Shown here in pieces: positions 25,482 to 34,288 of a stretch of DNA of 41,018 nucleotides. Position numbers and translations under genes: made by a program. Source of the stretch: a bacterium (GTDB lineage Bacteria; Elusimicrobiota; Elusimicrobia; UBA1565; UBA9628). The notes under the pieces are model-generated. The model had not been told where the DNA came from. It saw only the letters and a program-made list of their open reading frames with translations, and did no database searches. Where the stretch lies: contig JAJXTZ010000003.1 in the NCBI GenBank assembly GCA_021783355.1, positions 1-41,018 of the forward strand, written 5' to 3'. Within the stretch, counting starts at the first letter, position 1, and each line of letters opens with the position of its first letter.

Positions 25482-27335
25482 ATGTCGCGCAACGACCTCC
25501 TCGTCCTCGGGCTGTGGTGCGCCGCGCTCCTGGCCTTGCTCTCGCCCGTCTGGGCCCGTCCCGGCGCGGTCTTCTTCAACCACGGCGACCTCTACACCTA
25601 TCACGTCCCGCTGCGCTCGGTGACCGCCGGCGCCCTGCAGTCCGGCCGCCTCCCGTTCTGGGACCCGTACATCCTGCTCGGCGTGCCGCAGGCGGCCAAC
25701 CCGCAGGCCGCGCTGTTCTACCCGGCGGCCCTGCTGGAGAGCCTTTTTCCCGTCGCGCGCGCGCTGGCCTGGGACCAGATCTTCCACCTGCTGTGGGCGG
25801 GCCTGGGCGTCTTCCTGCTGGCGCGCTCCCAGCGCCTCGACCGCGCGGGCGCGGCCGTGCTGGCCTCGGCCTACGCGCTGTCGCCGTTCCTCGTCTATCG
25901 CGTCACGGCCGGCATCCCCACCTTGCTGGCCGCGCTGGCCTGGGCGCCGTGGCTGTGGCTGGCCTGGCTCTCCGGCGGGGTCCTGATCCTGGCCGCGGCG
26001 CTCTCGCTCCAGCTCCTGTCCGGCCACGGGCAGTTCCTCGTCGTCAACCTGGCGGCGATGGGCGTCTGGGGGCTCCTGCACGACGGGCGCGGGGTCCTGC
26101 TCGGGCGCCTGGCCGCGGCGGGCGCGGCGGCGCTGGCGCTGACCGCGGCGCAGTGGATGCCGACGCTCCAGTACCTGCGCCACTCGGTGCGCTCGGACTG
26201 GGGGGGCGCGATGAGCGGCGCCTACGCCCTGCCGCCGGGCGCGCTCTGGTCCTGGCTGAACCCCGACGCGCTGGGCACGCCGCTCAACGGCGGCTGGCGC
26301 GACGCGATCAGCGTGTTCTACGAGACCTGCGGCGGGAACGTCGGCCCCATCGCGCTGGTCCTGGCCGCGTGGGGGCTGGTCCGCGGGCGGCGGCGGCTCG
26401 CCGCCGCGCTGCTGGCCGCGGCCGGGGTGCTGCTCGCGTTCGGGCCGCGCGGCCCGCTGTCGCGCGCCTTCCTCGGCTTCGCCGTGCTCTCGTACCTGCG
26501 CACGCCGTCGCGCTGGCTGTTCCTGTCCGTCTGGGCGGCGGTCCTGTTGGCGGGGACGGGCTGGGCCGCCTGGAGCGGCCTGCGCCGGCGGCCCGGCGCG
26601 CGCCTGCTCGCGGCCGTCGCCGGGTTCCTGACGCTCGCGTTCTGGGACGCGGGGTTCCTGCGTCCCCAGGACCCGGCGCCGTTCCTGGCGCCCCGCGCGC
26701 GGGTGGCCGAGGCCCTCGGGGGGCGCCCGATCCGCGTGCTGACCGACCCGGACCTCGCCAACCCGGACAAGACCGAGCTCTACCGCCTGCGCAACGTCAA
26801 CGGCTACGAGGCCTTCTACCCCGAGGGCGTGCCGGCCTGGGCCGCGCGCGCGCAGGGGGCGCCGGCCGCCGACGCCAGCCGCGTCTTCGTCTCGCGCTGG
26901 CCCTCTCCGGAGCTGGCGCGCGCGGGCGTCGCGGCGCGGCTCTCGCCGGCGGGGGTGGAGCGCGCGCCGGCCTGGGCGCTGGCGTCCTTCATCGACGCGC
27001 GGGGGCGGCGCGTCTTCCCGGACCCGCACCTGTTCCCGGAGAGCCCGGAGCGTTGGCGCGTCACCGGCGCCGTGCCGCGCGGCGCCGCCGCGGTCGCGCT
27101 CTCCGAGCCGGCCTACCCCGGCTGGCGCGCGTACGCGCAGGGCCGGGCGGCGGCGCTGGTGCCGTGGGACGGGGTGTTCCAGGCCGTGCCGCTGTCCCTG
27201 CCGGCCGGCGCGCGGCTGGACTTGACCCTGCAGTTCGCGCCCACGGGCTGGGCCTGGCTGGCGGCCTTCACCGCCGCGGCCTGGGCCTGGTGGCTGGCGG
27301 CGCTGTCGCGCGCGGCGCTGGGCGGGCTCGCGTGA
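25482..27335 (+). CDS. YfhO-like multi-TM membrane protein (copy 2, tandem paralogue)
   Basis: 618 aa from ATG 25482; HGDLYTYHVPLRSV...GRLPFWDPYILLGVPQAANPQAALFYPAALL and C-terminal AYPGWRAYAQ...LQFAPTGWAW. Confidence 0.78.
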   Translation: MSRNDLLVLGLWCAALLALLSPVWARPGAVFFNHGDLYTYHVPLRSVTAGALQSGRLPFWDPYILLGVPQAANPQAALFYPAALLESLFPVARALAWDQIFHLLWAGLGVFLLARSQRLDRAGAAVLASAYALSPFLVYRVTAGIPTLLAALAWAPWLWLAWLSGGVLILAAALSLQLLSGHGQFLVVNLAAMGVWGLLHDGRGVLLGRLAAAGAAALALTAAQWMPTLQYLRHSVRSDWGGAMSGAYALPPGALWSWLNPDALGTPLNGGWRDAISVFYETCGGNVGPIALVLAAWGLVRGRRRLAAALLAAAGVLLAFGPRGPLSRAFLGFAVLSYLRTPSRWLFLSVWAAVLLAGTGWAAWSGLRRRPGARLLAAVAGFLTLAFWDAGFLRPQDPAPFLAPRARVAEALGGRPIRVLTDPDLANPDKTELYRLRNVNGYEAFYPEGVPAWAARAQGAPAADASRVFVSRWPSPELARAGVAARLSPAGVERAPAWALASFIDARGRRVFPDPHLFPESPERWRVTGAVPRGAAAVALSEPAYPGWRAYAQGRAAALVPWDGVFQAVPLSLPAGARLDLTLQFAPTGWAWLAAFTAAAWAWWLAALSRAALGGLA

Positions 27336-28318
27336 GCAGGCGCCGGACGGCGTCCGTCGTCGTGGGGCTGGGCGGCACCGCCTTCTTCCTGTGGCTCGCG
27401 GTGCGCAAGGTGGACCTGCGCCTGCTCTGGGGCGCGCTGGCCCGGGCGCACTGGGCCTGGCTGGTCCCGATGGCCGCGATCGTCTTCCTGGACCTGATCG
27501 TGCGCGCCGAGCGCTGGCGCGTGCTCCTCTCGCGCGCGGCCCCCGCGGCCACCGCGCGTGAGCTCTTCCGCCTGGAGGCCATCGGACTGGCGGTCAACAA
27601 CGTCCTGTTCCTGCGCCTGGGGGAGTTCGCCCGCGCGGCGCTGGCCGCGCGGGAGCTCGGCATCCCGGTCCTGGCGGCGCTGGCCAGCGTCGTCGTCGAG
27701 CGCGCGCTGGACGTGGCGGCCCTGCTGACGATCTTCGTCGTCGCGGCCGGCGCGGCCCCCGGGTTCGTGCCGCCCTACGTGCGCACCGTCTCCGCCCTGG
27801 TGCTGGCCGGGGCCGTCGCGGCGCTGGCGATCCTGGCCCTGGCCGAGAGCGCGCTCGCCGAGGGCGGCTGGATCGAGCGCCTGCTGCGGCCGTGGCCGAA
27901 GGTGCACTCCCTCGTCGAGCAGCTGGCGCTGGGGGCCGCCGTCCTGCGCCAGCCGGCGGCGGCCCTGCAGGCGGTGCTGTGGAGCCTCCTCCTGTGGAGC
28001 GTCGACGCCGTGCTCTACTGGGCCGGCGCGCGCGCCCTGGGCCTGGGAGCGCTGATGGACTACCCGCGCGCGGTCCTGACCCTCTCCTGGGCGGGAGCCA
28101 GCTCGGCCCTGCCCGCGGCGCCGGGGGCGCTGGGCACCTTCGAGGCCGTCGTGCAGGACATCCTCGTCAAGTTCGGCGCCACCGCGGCGCAGGCCTTCGC
28201 CTATGCGCTCGTCTGCCACGTGGTGATGTTCCTGCTGGTCACGGTCACCGGCCTGGTCCTGCTCTACCGCGTGGGCTTGTCCCTGGCCGAGCTGCGCGGC
28301 CAGGTGGAGAAGCGATGA
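27332..28318 (+). CDS. Lysylphosphatidylglycerol synthase TM (UPF0104/AglD-like) flippase-like protein
   Basis: 329 aa from GTG 27332; LRLGEFARAALAARELGIPVLAALASVVVERALDVAALL and ALPAAPGALGTFEAVVQDIL. Confidence 0.85.
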   Translation: MSRRRTASVVVGLGGTAFFLWLAVRKVDLRLLWGALARAHWAWLVPMAAIVFLDLIVRAERWRVLLSRAAPAATARELFRLEAIGLAVNNVLFLRLGEFARAALAARELGIPVLAALASVVVERALDVAALLTIFVVAAGAAPGFVPPYVRTVSALVLAGAVAALAILALAESALAEGGWIERLLRPWPKVHSLVEQLALGAAVLRQPAAALQAVLWSLLLWSVDAVLYWAGARALGLGALMDYPRAVLTLSWAGASSALPAAPGALGTFEAVVQDILVKFGATAAQAFAYALVCHVVMFLLVTVTGLVLLYRVGLSLAELRGQVEKR

Positions 28319-29337
28319 GGCTCGCGCTCCTGCCGCTCTTGGCCTGCCCGGTCTGCGGCGGCGACCTGCGCTTCGCCGAGGTGGAGACCCACCCGCGCCT
28401 GGACGACGACGTGCGCGAGGGGTCGCTGTCCTGCGCGGCCTGCCGCCGCGCCTACCCGATCCGCGCCGGCATCCCGCGCCTGCGCCCGCCGGAGGACGTC
28501 CCGGCCGACGCGGAGAAGACGCGCGAGAGCTTCGGCTGGGAGTGGCTGCGCTACCCGGGCTCGCGCCCCGGCGACGAGGCGGTGTTCCTCGAGGAGACGA
28601 TGATCCCGCGCGAGGCGTTCGCGGGCAAGCTCGTCCTCGACGCCGGCTGCGGGATGGGACGCTACAGCGCGGTCGCGCGCTCTCTCGGCGCGGAGGTCGT
28701 GGCCGCGGACATGTCGGACAGCCTGATCCGCGTGGCCGAGAAGGCGGCGTCCGACCCCAAGCTGCACCCGGTCGAGTGCGACCTGCTCAAGCCCCCGTTC
28801 AAGAAGGGCGTCTTCGACCTGGCCTACAGTCAGGGCGTGCTCCATCACACCGCGGACACGCGCCGCGCGTTCGCCGCCGTGGCCGCGCTGGTCAAGCCCG
28901 GCGGCCTCCTGTCGGTGTGGCTGTACGGCAAGGCCGGGCGCTACGCCGACTTCGCGACGAACCCGGTCCGGCCCGGCCGCGAGTGGATCGTCCGGCACCG
29001 GCGCCTGGCCTGGGCGGTGGTCCTGGTCCGCCACGGGCTCAGCGACCTCGTGCGGGCGTTCACCACGCGCCTGCCGGTGCGCGCGGTCTACGCGCTGTGC
29101 TACCCGCTGACCGTCCTGGGCGCGGTCCCCGGACTCAAGTACCTGACCTTCTCCGTGGACCCGGACTTCCAGGCGCGCCTGATCGAGAACTTCGACTGGG
29201 TCTCGCCGCCGTACCAGTGGCATCACACCAAGGAGGAGCTGGTCCGCTGGTTCGGCGAGGCGGGCTTCGCGGCGCTCAAGGTCCTGCCGCACGGCCTGGT
29301 GCCCAAGCCCGGCGTGCTGGGGCGGCGCCAGCGGTGA
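28315..29337 (+). CDS. Class I SAM-dependent methyltransferase with N-terminal zinc-ribbon (Trm112-like)
   Basis: 341 aa; CPVCGG...CAACRRAYPIRAGIPRL, then VLDAGCGMGRYSAVARSLGAEVVAADMS and LAYSQGVLHHTADT. Confidence 0.88.
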   Translation: MRLALLPLLACPVCGGDLRFAEVETHPRLDDDVREGSLSCAACRRAYPIRAGIPRLRPPEDVPADAEKTRESFGWEWLRYPGSRPGDEAVFLEETMIPREAFAGKLVLDAGCGMGRYSAVARSLGAEVVAADMSDSLIRVAEKAASDPKLHPVECDLLKPPFKKGVFDLAYSQGVLHHTADTRRAFAAVAALVKPGGLLSVWLYGKAGRYADFATNPVRPGREWIVRHRRLAWAVVLVRHGLSDLVRAFTTRLPVRAVYALCYPLTVLGAVPGLKYLTFSVDPDFQARLIENFDWVSPPYQWHHTKEELVRWFGEAGFAALKVLPHGLVPKPGVLGRRQR

Positions 29338-30467
29338 GGCCGCTCTCGGTCGCGATGGTCAGCGCCGGCTTCTGGCCCGCGGTCGGCGGGGCGGAGCGCC
29401 AGGCGCTGGAGCTCTCCGCGGCGCTCGCCGCGCGCGGCGCGCGCGTGACGGTCCTGACCCGGCGGCTCGGCGGCCTGCCCGCGCGCGAGACGGTGCGCGG
29501 CGTGGAGGTCCGCCGCCTCCCGGTGGCCGGGCGCGGGACGCTCCAGGCGCTGGTCTTCATGGCCGGGGTCCTGGGCTGGCTGCTGCTGCACTGGACCGAG
29601 TGGGACGCGGTCCACGCGCACCTGGCCGGCTCCCCGGCGCTGGCCGCGGCCGCGGCCGGGCGCCTGCTCGGCCGGCCGGCGATCGTCAAGCTCGGCGGCG
29701 GGCGCGGGATCGGCGAGCTGGCGGCCTCGTCGCGGACCGCGTCGGGCCGCGCGAAGCTGCGCGCGCTGGGCCTCCTGCGCCCCCGCTTCCTGGCCGTCGC
29801 CGCGGACCTCGCCGACGAGGCGGGCGCGTTCCTGGGCCCGGCGCCCATCGAGGTCCTGCCCAACGGCGTGGACGCCGAACGCTTCGCTCCGGCGGACCCC
29901 GCGCGCAAGCGCGCCCTGCGGGCCGGGCTGGTCTGGGACGAGGACGCGTTCGTGTTCCTGTACGCGGGACGCTTCTCCGCCGAGAAGCGCCTACCGTGGT
30001 TCCTGGGCCTCTGGCGCGAGGCGGCGGGGGAGACGGCGCGCGCGGTCCTGGTCGGCGAGGGCCCGGAGCTCGCCGCCGTCGCGGCGGCCGCGGACGACGA
30101 CCCGCGGATCTCCGTCCTGGCCCCGCGCGAGGACCTGGCCGGACTCTACGCGGCCGCCGACGCCTTCTTCCTGCCCTCGACCTCCGAGGGCCTCTCCAAC
30201 GCGCTCCTCGAGGCGATGGCGTCCGGCCTGGCGGTCGTCGCCTCGCGCGTCGGCGGGACTCCGGAGGCGGCGGAGGACGGGCGCACCGCCCTGCTCTTCG
30301 CGCGCGACGACGAGGCCGGGGTCCAGGCTGCCGTGCGCCGGCTGGCCGGCGAGCCGGGGCTCGCCGCGCGGCTCGGCGCGGCAGGCCGCGCCCGCGCCCT
30401 GGAGCGCTTCTCCCTGCCGCGGGTCCTGGACCGCCTCGAGGCGCTCTACCGCGGGGAGGCCGCGTGA
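29334..30467 (+). CDS. GT4-type glycosyltransferase
   Basis: 378 aa; GGAERQALELSAALAARGARVTVLTRR...VLPNGVDAERFAP...LYAGRFSAEKRLPW...LPSTSEGLSNALLEAMASGLAVVASRVGG. Confidence 0.93.
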   Translation: MRPLSVAMVSAGFWPAVGGAERQALELSAALAARGARVTVLTRRLGGLPARETVRGVEVRRLPVAGRGTLQALVFMAGVLGWLLLHWTEWDAVHAHLAGSPALAAAAAGRLLGRPAIVKLGGGRGIGELAASSRTASGRAKLRALGLLRPRFLAVAADLADEAGAFLGPAPIEVLPNGVDAERFAPADPARKRALRAGLVWDEDAFVFLYAGRFSAEKRLPWFLGLWREAAGETARAVLVGEGPELAAVAAAADDDPRISVLAPREDLAGLYAAADAFFLPSTSEGLSNALLEAMASGLAVVASRVGGTPEAAEDGRTALLFARDDEAGVQAAVRRLAGEPGLAARLGAAGRARALERFSLPRVLDRLEALYRGEAA

Positions 30468-31969
30468 GCCGCTCCCGGCGCTTCGTCGCCGACGTCTCCT
30501 GGAGCCTCGGCGGCCAGATCACGCTGGCGCTGATCAATCTCGCCGTCATCCCCGTGATGGTGCGCGGCCTCGGCACCGAGGGCTACGGCCTCTACGTGAT
30601 GATGCACTCGGCGGCCTCGTACCTGCCGGCGCTGTGCCTGGGCGCCGGCGCGGCGCTGGTCAAGTTCCTCTCCGAGCACGACGCGGCCCGCGCCGGGCGC
30701 GCGGTGCGCGACGACCTGCGCGTCGCCGCCCTGATCCACGGCGGCGCGGCGCTGCTCGGCGGGGCGGTCCTGTGGGCGTTCGCCCCGGCCCTGGCCCGGG
30801 AGTTCCTGCGGGACCCCGGCACGCGCCTGGCCGACGCGGTGCTGGTCCTGCGCGCGGCCGCCGTCGGCGGCGCGTTCCTGTCCGGACTGCAGTGGGCGAT
30901 GTACTCGCTCCAGGGCCTGCGCCGCTTCGACCAGCAGAACGTGCTGGCCGTGGCCCAGGGCGCGCTGTTGCCCGCCGGCGCGCTCGCCCTGCTGGCCACC
31001 GGGCGCGGGATGGTGGAGATCGCCGTCTGGTATGCCGTCGTCAACGCGCTCTGTTTCGCGGCCGGCGTCGTCCTGGTCCTGCGGCGCGCCGCGTCCGTCC
31101 CCGACCGCGGGCCGCGCGCCGACGGCCGCGCGTTCGTCCTCTTCGGCCTCGGCGTCTGGCCGGGCTCGATGGCGTGGCTGGTCTGCAATCAGGTGGACAA
31201 GCTCTTCATCCTGCGCGTCCAGGAGCTGACCTCGCTGACCCTGTACGCGGTGCCGCTGGCCGCCCTGCAGCGCCTGCAGGTCCTGCCGGCCTCGGTGGCC
31301 GCCGTCCTCCTGCCCACGATCAGCGCCGCCGGCGGCCAGGACGCGACGGAGACCCTGCGCCGCATCTACCTGCGCGTGATGCGCGTCATGCTGGCCCTGC
31401 TCTGGCCCGCGTACGTGCTCCTCTTCGCGTTCATGCCCCAACTGCTGAGCCTGTGGCTGGGCGGGCGCTTCGGCGACGACTCGGTCTGGCCCGCGCGCCT
31501 GCTGGTCCTCGGCCAGGCGTTCGCCGTGCTCGCCTACGTGCCGAACACGGTGGCCCTCGGTCGCGGCCGCCCCGCGTTCTCGTCGGTCTTCGCGTGGAGC
31601 CAGGCGGGCCTCAGCGTCCTCCTGTGGATGGCGCTGGTCCCCCATTGGGGCATCCTCGGCGCGGCCGCGGGCGCGGCCGCGGGCCAGGCGCTGCCCGCCC
31701 TCGCCTACGCGGCCTTCGTGCAGACCCGCCTGCTCGGGCTCGGCTGGCGCAGCTACCTGTGGGACTGCCTCGCGCGGCCCTTCGTCAGCAGCGCGGCCCT
31801 GCTGGCCGCGGCGATGCTCCTGCACGCGCGCGGGACCTCGTGGCTCCTGCTCTTCGCGCTGTGCGGCGCGGGAGTGGCGCTCAGCTACGGCCTGTCGTGG
31901 CTCCTGCTCTCGGGCGACGACCGCGAGCTGGCGCTGGGGATCCTCAGGCGCCGGGCGCGGACGGGCTGA
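30464..31969 (+). CDS. Polysaccharide flippase (Wzx/MOP superfamily)
   Basis: 502 aa; MVRGLGTEGYGLYVMMHSAASYLPALCLGAGAALVKFLSEH, multi-TM; GTG start 30464. Confidence 0.87.
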   Translation: MSRSRRFVADVSWSLGGQITLALINLAVIPVMVRGLGTEGYGLYVMMHSAASYLPALCLGAGAALVKFLSEHDAARAGRAVRDDLRVAALIHGGAALLGGAVLWAFAPALAREFLRDPGTRLADAVLVLRAAAVGGAFLSGLQWAMYSLQGLRRFDQQNVLAVAQGALLPAGALALLATGRGMVEIAVWYAVVNALCFAAGVVLVLRRAASVPDRGPRADGRAFVLFGLGVWPGSMAWLVCNQVDKLFILRVQELTSLTLYAVPLAALQRLQVLPASVAAVLLPTISAAGGQDATETLRRIYLRVMRVMLALLWPAYVLLFAFMPQLLSLWLGGRFGDDSVWPARLLVLGQAFAVLAYVPNTVALGRGRPAFSSVFAWSQAGLSVLLWMALVPHWGILGAAAGAAAGQALPALAYAAFVQTRLLGLGWRSYLWDCLARPFVSSAALLAAAMLLHARGTSWLLLFALCGAGVALSYGLSWLLLSGDDRELALGILRRRARTG

Positions 31970-32963
31970 CGGCGCCGGCGGGGGCGTCCACCGCGTCCGG
32001 GCGCCCGGCGCGCAGGCACTCCAGGTCCCAGCGGACCATGCCCTCGACGAGCGCGCGGAAGCCGACGCGCGGCGACCAGCCCAACAGGCGCCGGGCCTTC
32101 GCCGGGTCGCCGCGCCGCTCGACGGGCTCCGGCGGGCGGCGCCGGGACGCGTCGGCGACGACGTGCTCGCGCCAGTCCAGCCCGACGGCGGCGAAGGCGG
32201 TCTCCGCGAGCTCGCGCACGGAGCGGGTCTCGCCCGTGGCCAGCACGAAGTCGCCGGGCTTTTCGGCGTCCAGCGTGCGGAACATCGCCTCGACGAAGTC
32301 CCCGGCGTAGCCCCAGTCGCGGCGGGCGTCCAGGTCGCCCAGCGCGAGGGTCTTCGCGAGCCCCAGCTTGACGGCCGCCGCGCCCGAGGTGACGCGGCGC
32401 GTGACGAAGGACGGCCCGCGCCGGGGGGACTCGTGGTTGAAGGCGATGCCGCTGACGGCGAACAGGCCGTAGCGCTCGCGGTAGGCGTTCACCAGGTGGT
32501 GCGCGTAGACCTTGGCCGCGGCGTAGGGGCTCCGGGGCGCGAGCGGCGTGCGCTCGTCCTGCGGGGCGCGCTCCGGCAGCCCGAAGAGCTCCGCGGAGGA
32601 GGATTGGTAGAAGCGCGCCTTCGGGGCGAGCCGGCGCAGGGCCTCGAGCAGGCGCGCCGCCCCCAGGCCCGCGACGTCGCCGGTGCGCACCGGGTCGTCC
32701 CAGGAGGTCGGCATGAAGGACTGCGACGCGAGGTTGTAGACGTGGTCGGGCGCGGAGCGCTCGACGGCCGCGTCCACGGCGGCCTGGTCGGAGACGTCGC
32801 CCGCGTGGAGCCGCACGCGCTCGCGCACGGACTTCAGGCGCGGGCAGTCGTCGACCTGACGGGGGAGGACCAGCCCGTGGACCTCCCAGCCGCGCGCGAG
32901 CAGGAGCTCGGCCAGGTAGGAGCCATCCTGGCCCGCCGCGCCGACGATCAAGGCCCTGGGCAT
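31944..32963 (-). CDS. GDP-mannose 4,6-dehydratase-like NAD-dependent epimerase/dehydratase
   Basis: 339 aa; ALIVGAAGQDGSYLAELLLARGWEVHG, YQSSSAELFG, SPYAAAKVYAHHLVNAYRERYGLFAVSGIAFNHESPRRG. Confidence 0.83.
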   Translation of the reverse strand: MPRALIVGAAGQDGSYLAELLLARGWEVHGLVLPRQVDDCPRLKSVRERVRLHAGDVSDQAAVDAAVERSAPDHVYNLASQSFMPTSWDDPVRTGDVAGLGAARLLEALRRLAPKARFYQSSSAELFGLPERAPQDERTPLAPRSPYAAAKVYAHHLVNAYRERYGLFAVSGIAFNHESPRRGPSFVTRRVTSGAAAVKLGLAKTLALGDLDARRDWGYAGDFVEAMFRTLDAEKPGDFVLATGETRSVRELAETAFAAVGLDWREHVVADASRRRPPEPVERRGDPAKARRLLGWSPRVGFRALVEGMVRWDLECLRAGRPDAVDAPAGAVSPSAPGA

Positions 32964-32969
32964 CGGCGC

Positions 32970-32981
32970 AGTATAACAAAA
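32970..32981 (-). promoter_or_regulatory. Extended -10 promoter of the gmd-like gene (leaderless)
   Basis: Minus strand TTTTGTTATACT, 6 nt (GCGCCG), ATG. Confidence 0.6.
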
Positions 32982-32991
32982 GGCCTGCGCC

Positions 32992-33007
32992 GGGGGCCGC
33001 GGCCCCC
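32992..33007. repeat. 16-bp perfect palindrome between divergent promoters
   Basis: GGGGGCCGCGGCCCCC. Confidence 0.8.
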
Positions 33008-33019
33008 TTTTGCTATAAT
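33008..33019 (+). promoter_or_regulatory. Extended -10 promoter (TTTTGCTATAAT) of the 33029 operon
   Basis: TGnTATAAT with a consensus -10, then 9 nt, then ATG 33029. Confidence 0.7.
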
Positions 33020-33028
33020 CCGCGCGCG

Positions 33029-34288
33029 ATGGCCTCCTACCGGGACGTCGAGCGCTGCCGCGTCTGCGGGAACGACGAGCTCGTCCCCCTGCTCTCGCTG
33101 GGCGTGCAGGCCCTGACCGGGGTCTTCCCCCGCGCGCGCGGCGAGCGCGTGACCGCGGGGCCGGTGGACCTCCTGAAGTGCGCCGAGCGCCGGGACGGCT
33201 CGTCCTGCGGCCTGGTCCAGCTCAAGCAGTCGTACGACAAGTCCGAGATGTACGGCTCCGGCTACGGCTACCACTCGGGCCTGAACCAGTCCATGGTCCG
33301 CCACCTGCGCGCGAAGGCCGCCGCGATCCAGGCCCTCGCGCCGCTGCGCCCGGGCGACCTCGTGATCGACATCGGCTCCAACGACGGGACCCTGCTGGGC
33401 GCCTATCCGGCGGACGCCGGCGCGACGCTCGTGGGCATCGACCCGACCGGGGAGAAGTTCCGCAAGTACTACGCGCCGCACGTCCAGCTGATCCCCGAGT
33501 TCTTCTCCGCGAAGTTGGTGCGGGACCGCTTCCCCGGGCGGCGCGCGAAAGTCGTCACCTCGATCGCGATGTTCTACGACCTCGACGCGCCGCTGGAGTT
33601 CATCGCGGAAGTCCGCTCCCTGCTGGCCGACGACGGCGTGTGGACCCTCGAGCAGAGCTACCTGCCGGCGATGATCGAGATGAACGCCTACGACACGATC
33701 TGCCACGAGCATCTCGAGTACTACGGCGCGCGCCAGATGCGCTGGATGCTGGAGCGCTCGGGCCTGAAGGTCGTCGCCGTCGAGCGCAACGCGGTCAACG
33801 GGGGCAGCTTCTCGCTGAGCGTCGCGCGCGCGGAGGCCCCGTATCCCGAGGCGTCGGACGCGTTCGGCGCCCTGCTGAAGGCCGAGGAGGCGTACGCGAC
33901 GCCGGCCCCGTACCGCGCGTTCGCCGCCGCCGTCGCGCGGCACCGCGAGGAGCTTGTCGCCCTGGTCCGCGGCGAGGCCGCCGCGGGCCGGACGATCCTG
34001 GGCTACGGGGCGTCGACGAAGGGCAACGTGATCCTCCAGTACTGCGGGCTGGGGGAGAAGGACATCCCCTGCATCGGCGAGGTCAACGCGGACAAGTTCG
34101 GGGCGTTCACGCCCGGCACGCTGATCCCGATCGTCCCCGAGGCCGAGGTGCGCGCGCGCAAGCCGGACTCCCTCCTGGTCCTGCCCTGGCACTTCAAGGA
34201 CTTCATCGTCGAGAAGGAGTCCGCCTACCTGCGCTCCGGCGGGAAGCTGGTCTTCCCGCTGCCCCGGCTCCACGCCGTCACCGCGTGA
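33029..34288 (+). CDS. NDP-sugar C-methyltransferase-type SAM methyltransferase
   Basis: 419 aa; zinc-binding CRVCGN N-terminus, VIDIGSNDGTLLGAYPADAGATLVGIDPT, YDTICHEHLEYYGARQMRWMLERSGLKVV and C-terminal GYGASTKGNVILQYCGL, as in the NDP-hexose C-methyltransferase family. Confidence 0.88.
   Translation: MASYRDVERCRVCGNDELVPLLSLGVQALTGVFPRARGERVTAGPVDLLKCAERRDGSSCGLVQLKQSYDKSEMYGSGYGYHSGLNQSMVRHLRAKAAAIQALAPLRPGDLVIDIGSNDGTLLGAYPADAGATLVGIDPTGEKFRKYYAPHVQLIPEFFSAKLVRDRFPGRRAKVVTSIAMFYDLDAPLEFIAEVRSLLADDGVWTLEQSYLPAMIEMNAYDTICHEHLEYYGARQMRWMLERSGLKVVAVERNAVNGGSFSLSVARAEAPYPEASDAFGALLKAEEAYATPAPYRAFAAAVARHREELVALVRGEAAAGRTILGYGASTKGNVILQYCGLGEKDIPCIGEVNADKFGAFTPGTLIPIVPEAEVRARKPDSLLVLPWHFKDFIVEKESAYLRSGGKLVFPLPRLHAVTA

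Noticed and set aside
22997-25579. 860-aa minus-strand and 22115-25440 plus-strand alternative-frame long ORFs
   Set aside because: Arg/Gly/Gln/Ala-rich frames lacking domains; overlapping the YfhO-like gene, which has clear TM and family motifs. Only the 23513-25477 part of ORF 22115-25477 is accepted.
32992-33011. GGGGGCCGCGGCCCCC-TTTT as an intrinsic terminator (+)
   Set aside because: No plus-strand gene ends nearby upstream and the T-run is part of the TTTTGCTATAAT promoter; more likely an operator or promoter element.
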